NCBI RefSeq assembly: GCF_003208435.1
Contig: NZ_QKMF01000013.1
Location: 62,001 to 126,000 of the forward strand
Source of the DNA: Pelagimonas varians
Lineage (GTDB): Bacteria > Pseudomonadota > Alphaproteobacteria > Rhodobacterales > Rhodobacteraceae
Length of the DNA: 64,000 nt
Direction of reading: 5' to 3'
Below are positions 63,430 to 64,000 of the stretch, piece after piece; position 1 is the stretch's first letter; each line of letters begins with the position of its first letter. The position numbers and the translations under genes were made by a program. The notes beneath the pieces are model-generated. The model was not told the origin of the DNA. It made no database searches and saw only the letters and a list, made by a program, of their open reading frames with translations.

Positions 63430-63511
63430 GGGGTGGATGGCTCTTGCTCCAACCAGCGTCGCGATGCGCTATACTGCAGGTGTCGATATCTGCATAGAGA
63501 GGAGCCACCCC
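63430..63511 (+). other. Leader region of IS110 with RBS-sequestering fold
   Basis: GGGGT (63430-63434) can pair with ACCCC (63507-63511) and GGCTC (63439-63443) with GAGCC (63502-63506), forming a bulged stem that covers the GGAG ribosome-binding site just before the transposase GTG. A good -10, TATACT, is at 63470-63475. The noncoding RNA expected for IS110 elements may map here. Confidence 0.45.
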
Positions 63512-64000
63512 GTGAAAGTTACCACAATCGGCCTAGATTTGGCCAAGAACATTTTTCAGGTTCACGGAATTACAGAAGACGAAGAGGTCGCATTTAACCG
63601 GCCTTTGAGACGGGCACAGTTGTTGCCGTTCTTCTCCAAGATTGAATCGTGTCTGATTGGTATGGAGGCATGTAGCAGTGCGCATCATTGGGCTCGGGAA
63701 CTAACGGCGTTGGGCCACGATGTCCGACTGATCCCACCAATATATGTCAAACCATACGTCAAACGCGGAAAGTCTGATGCCATTGATGCCGAAGCTATTT
63801 GTGAAGCGGTGACGCGTCCTACGATGAGGTTTGTTGCTGTAAAGACAGTTGAACAACAAGCTCTGTTGTCGCTCCATCGCGCCCGAAGTCTACTTGTCCG
63901 GCAACGCACGCAACTGATCAATGGTTTGCGTGGTATGGTCGCGGAGTTCGGCGTCTATATTGCAAGAGGGCTCGCGCGGGTCATTGGGTTTGCTGAGGAT
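63512..64000 (+). CDS. IS110 family transposase, N-terminal part (cut by window edge)
   Basis: 163 codons from GTG 63512, preceded by GAGAGGAG, running off the right edge. The DEDD catalytic residues of the family's RuvC-like domain are Asp9 (IGLDLAKN), Glu52 (GMEACSSAHHW), Asp89 and Asp92 (SDAIDAEAI), so the domain is intact. The LIPPIYVKPYVKRGKSDA and RTQLINGLRGMVAEFG segments are classic IS110. The C-terminal serine-bearing domain and the right end are outside the window. The DNA marks a mobile element next to the RND genes. Confidence 0.95.
   Translation, partial: MKVTTIGLDLAKNIFQVHGITEDEEVAFNRPLRRAQLLPFFSKIESCLIGMEACSSAHHWARELTALGHDVRLIPPIYVKPYVKRGKSDAIDAEAICEAVTRPTMRFVAVKTVEQQALLSLHRARSLLVRQRTQLINGLRGMVAEFGVYIARGLARVIGFAED

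Noticed and set aside
1-64000. CRISPR arrays, tRNA, rRNA, prophage
   Set aside because: No regularly spaced repeats, no cloverleaf-like or rRNA sequence and no phage structural genes were seen.

Overview
The window looks like a chromosomal segment of a marine alphaproteobacterium of the Roseobacter group (Rhodobacteraceae/Roseobacteraceae). The evidence is the secG-pyrG pair, the Roseobacter-type purA-DUF2842 neighbourhood, family-typical proteins (Roseobacter-style integrase remnant, nitrile hydratase trio, BKACE plus Liv transporter cluster) and a moderately high GC content. The genus cannot be fixed from the sequence alone. No tRNA, rRNA, CRISPR array or prophage was seen.

Layout. (1) 1-960: 3'-truncated DegT-type aminotransferase. 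(2) 1080-9267: one co-directional locus with a HisJQMP-type ABC importer, two glutamine-synthetase-like ligases, a class I glutamine amidotransferase and an FAD amine oxidase; it resembles a gamma-glutamylated polyamine (Puu-type) pathway. (3) 9366-30738: mostly housekeeping and conserved genes: a TerB pair with a PhnD-like protein, rlmJ, pyrG, secG, a Co-type nitrile hydratase operon, purA, a large acidic protein, thiamine diphosphokinase, EamA and AEC transporters, MBL and TatD hydrolases, AI-2E transporter with a membrane alpha/beta hydrolase, hom, a small lipoprotein and a TetR regulator. (4) 30868-34777: a 1026-residue exported protein of unknown function and an 830-bp gene-free stretch rich in perfect inverted repeats. 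(5) 34778-44382: a ten-gene catabolic operon (cyclase-type metal hydrolase, cupin, SDR, 3-hydroxyacyl-CoA-type dehydrogenase, full Liv transporter, BKACE lyase) opposite a divergent IclR regulator. (6) 44391-53957: accessory-looking DNA with a TetR/DUF1499 pair, a secreted ricin-like protein, a decayed integrase, GNAT and YjhX genes, a COG0523 metallochaperone, a DUF3604 protein and a VOC protein, separated by long gene-poor gaps. (7) 53958-57967: zur followed by a Zrg-like zinc-import operon (DUF2796, ABC ATPase, FtsX-type permease, two DUF3299 proteins). (8) 58602-62897: RND efflux pump and adaptor. (9) 63430-64000: left part of an IS110-family element, cut by the window edge.

How the genes work together. 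The strongest system-level readings are a zinc-starvation regulon, with Zur-box-like palindromes in front of both zur and the COG0523 gene, and a substrate-import-to-beta-keto-acid-cleavage pathway controlled by IclR whose substrate is unknown. The polyamine-type locus has its own importer and two ligase paralogues but no aldehyde dehydrogenase in view.
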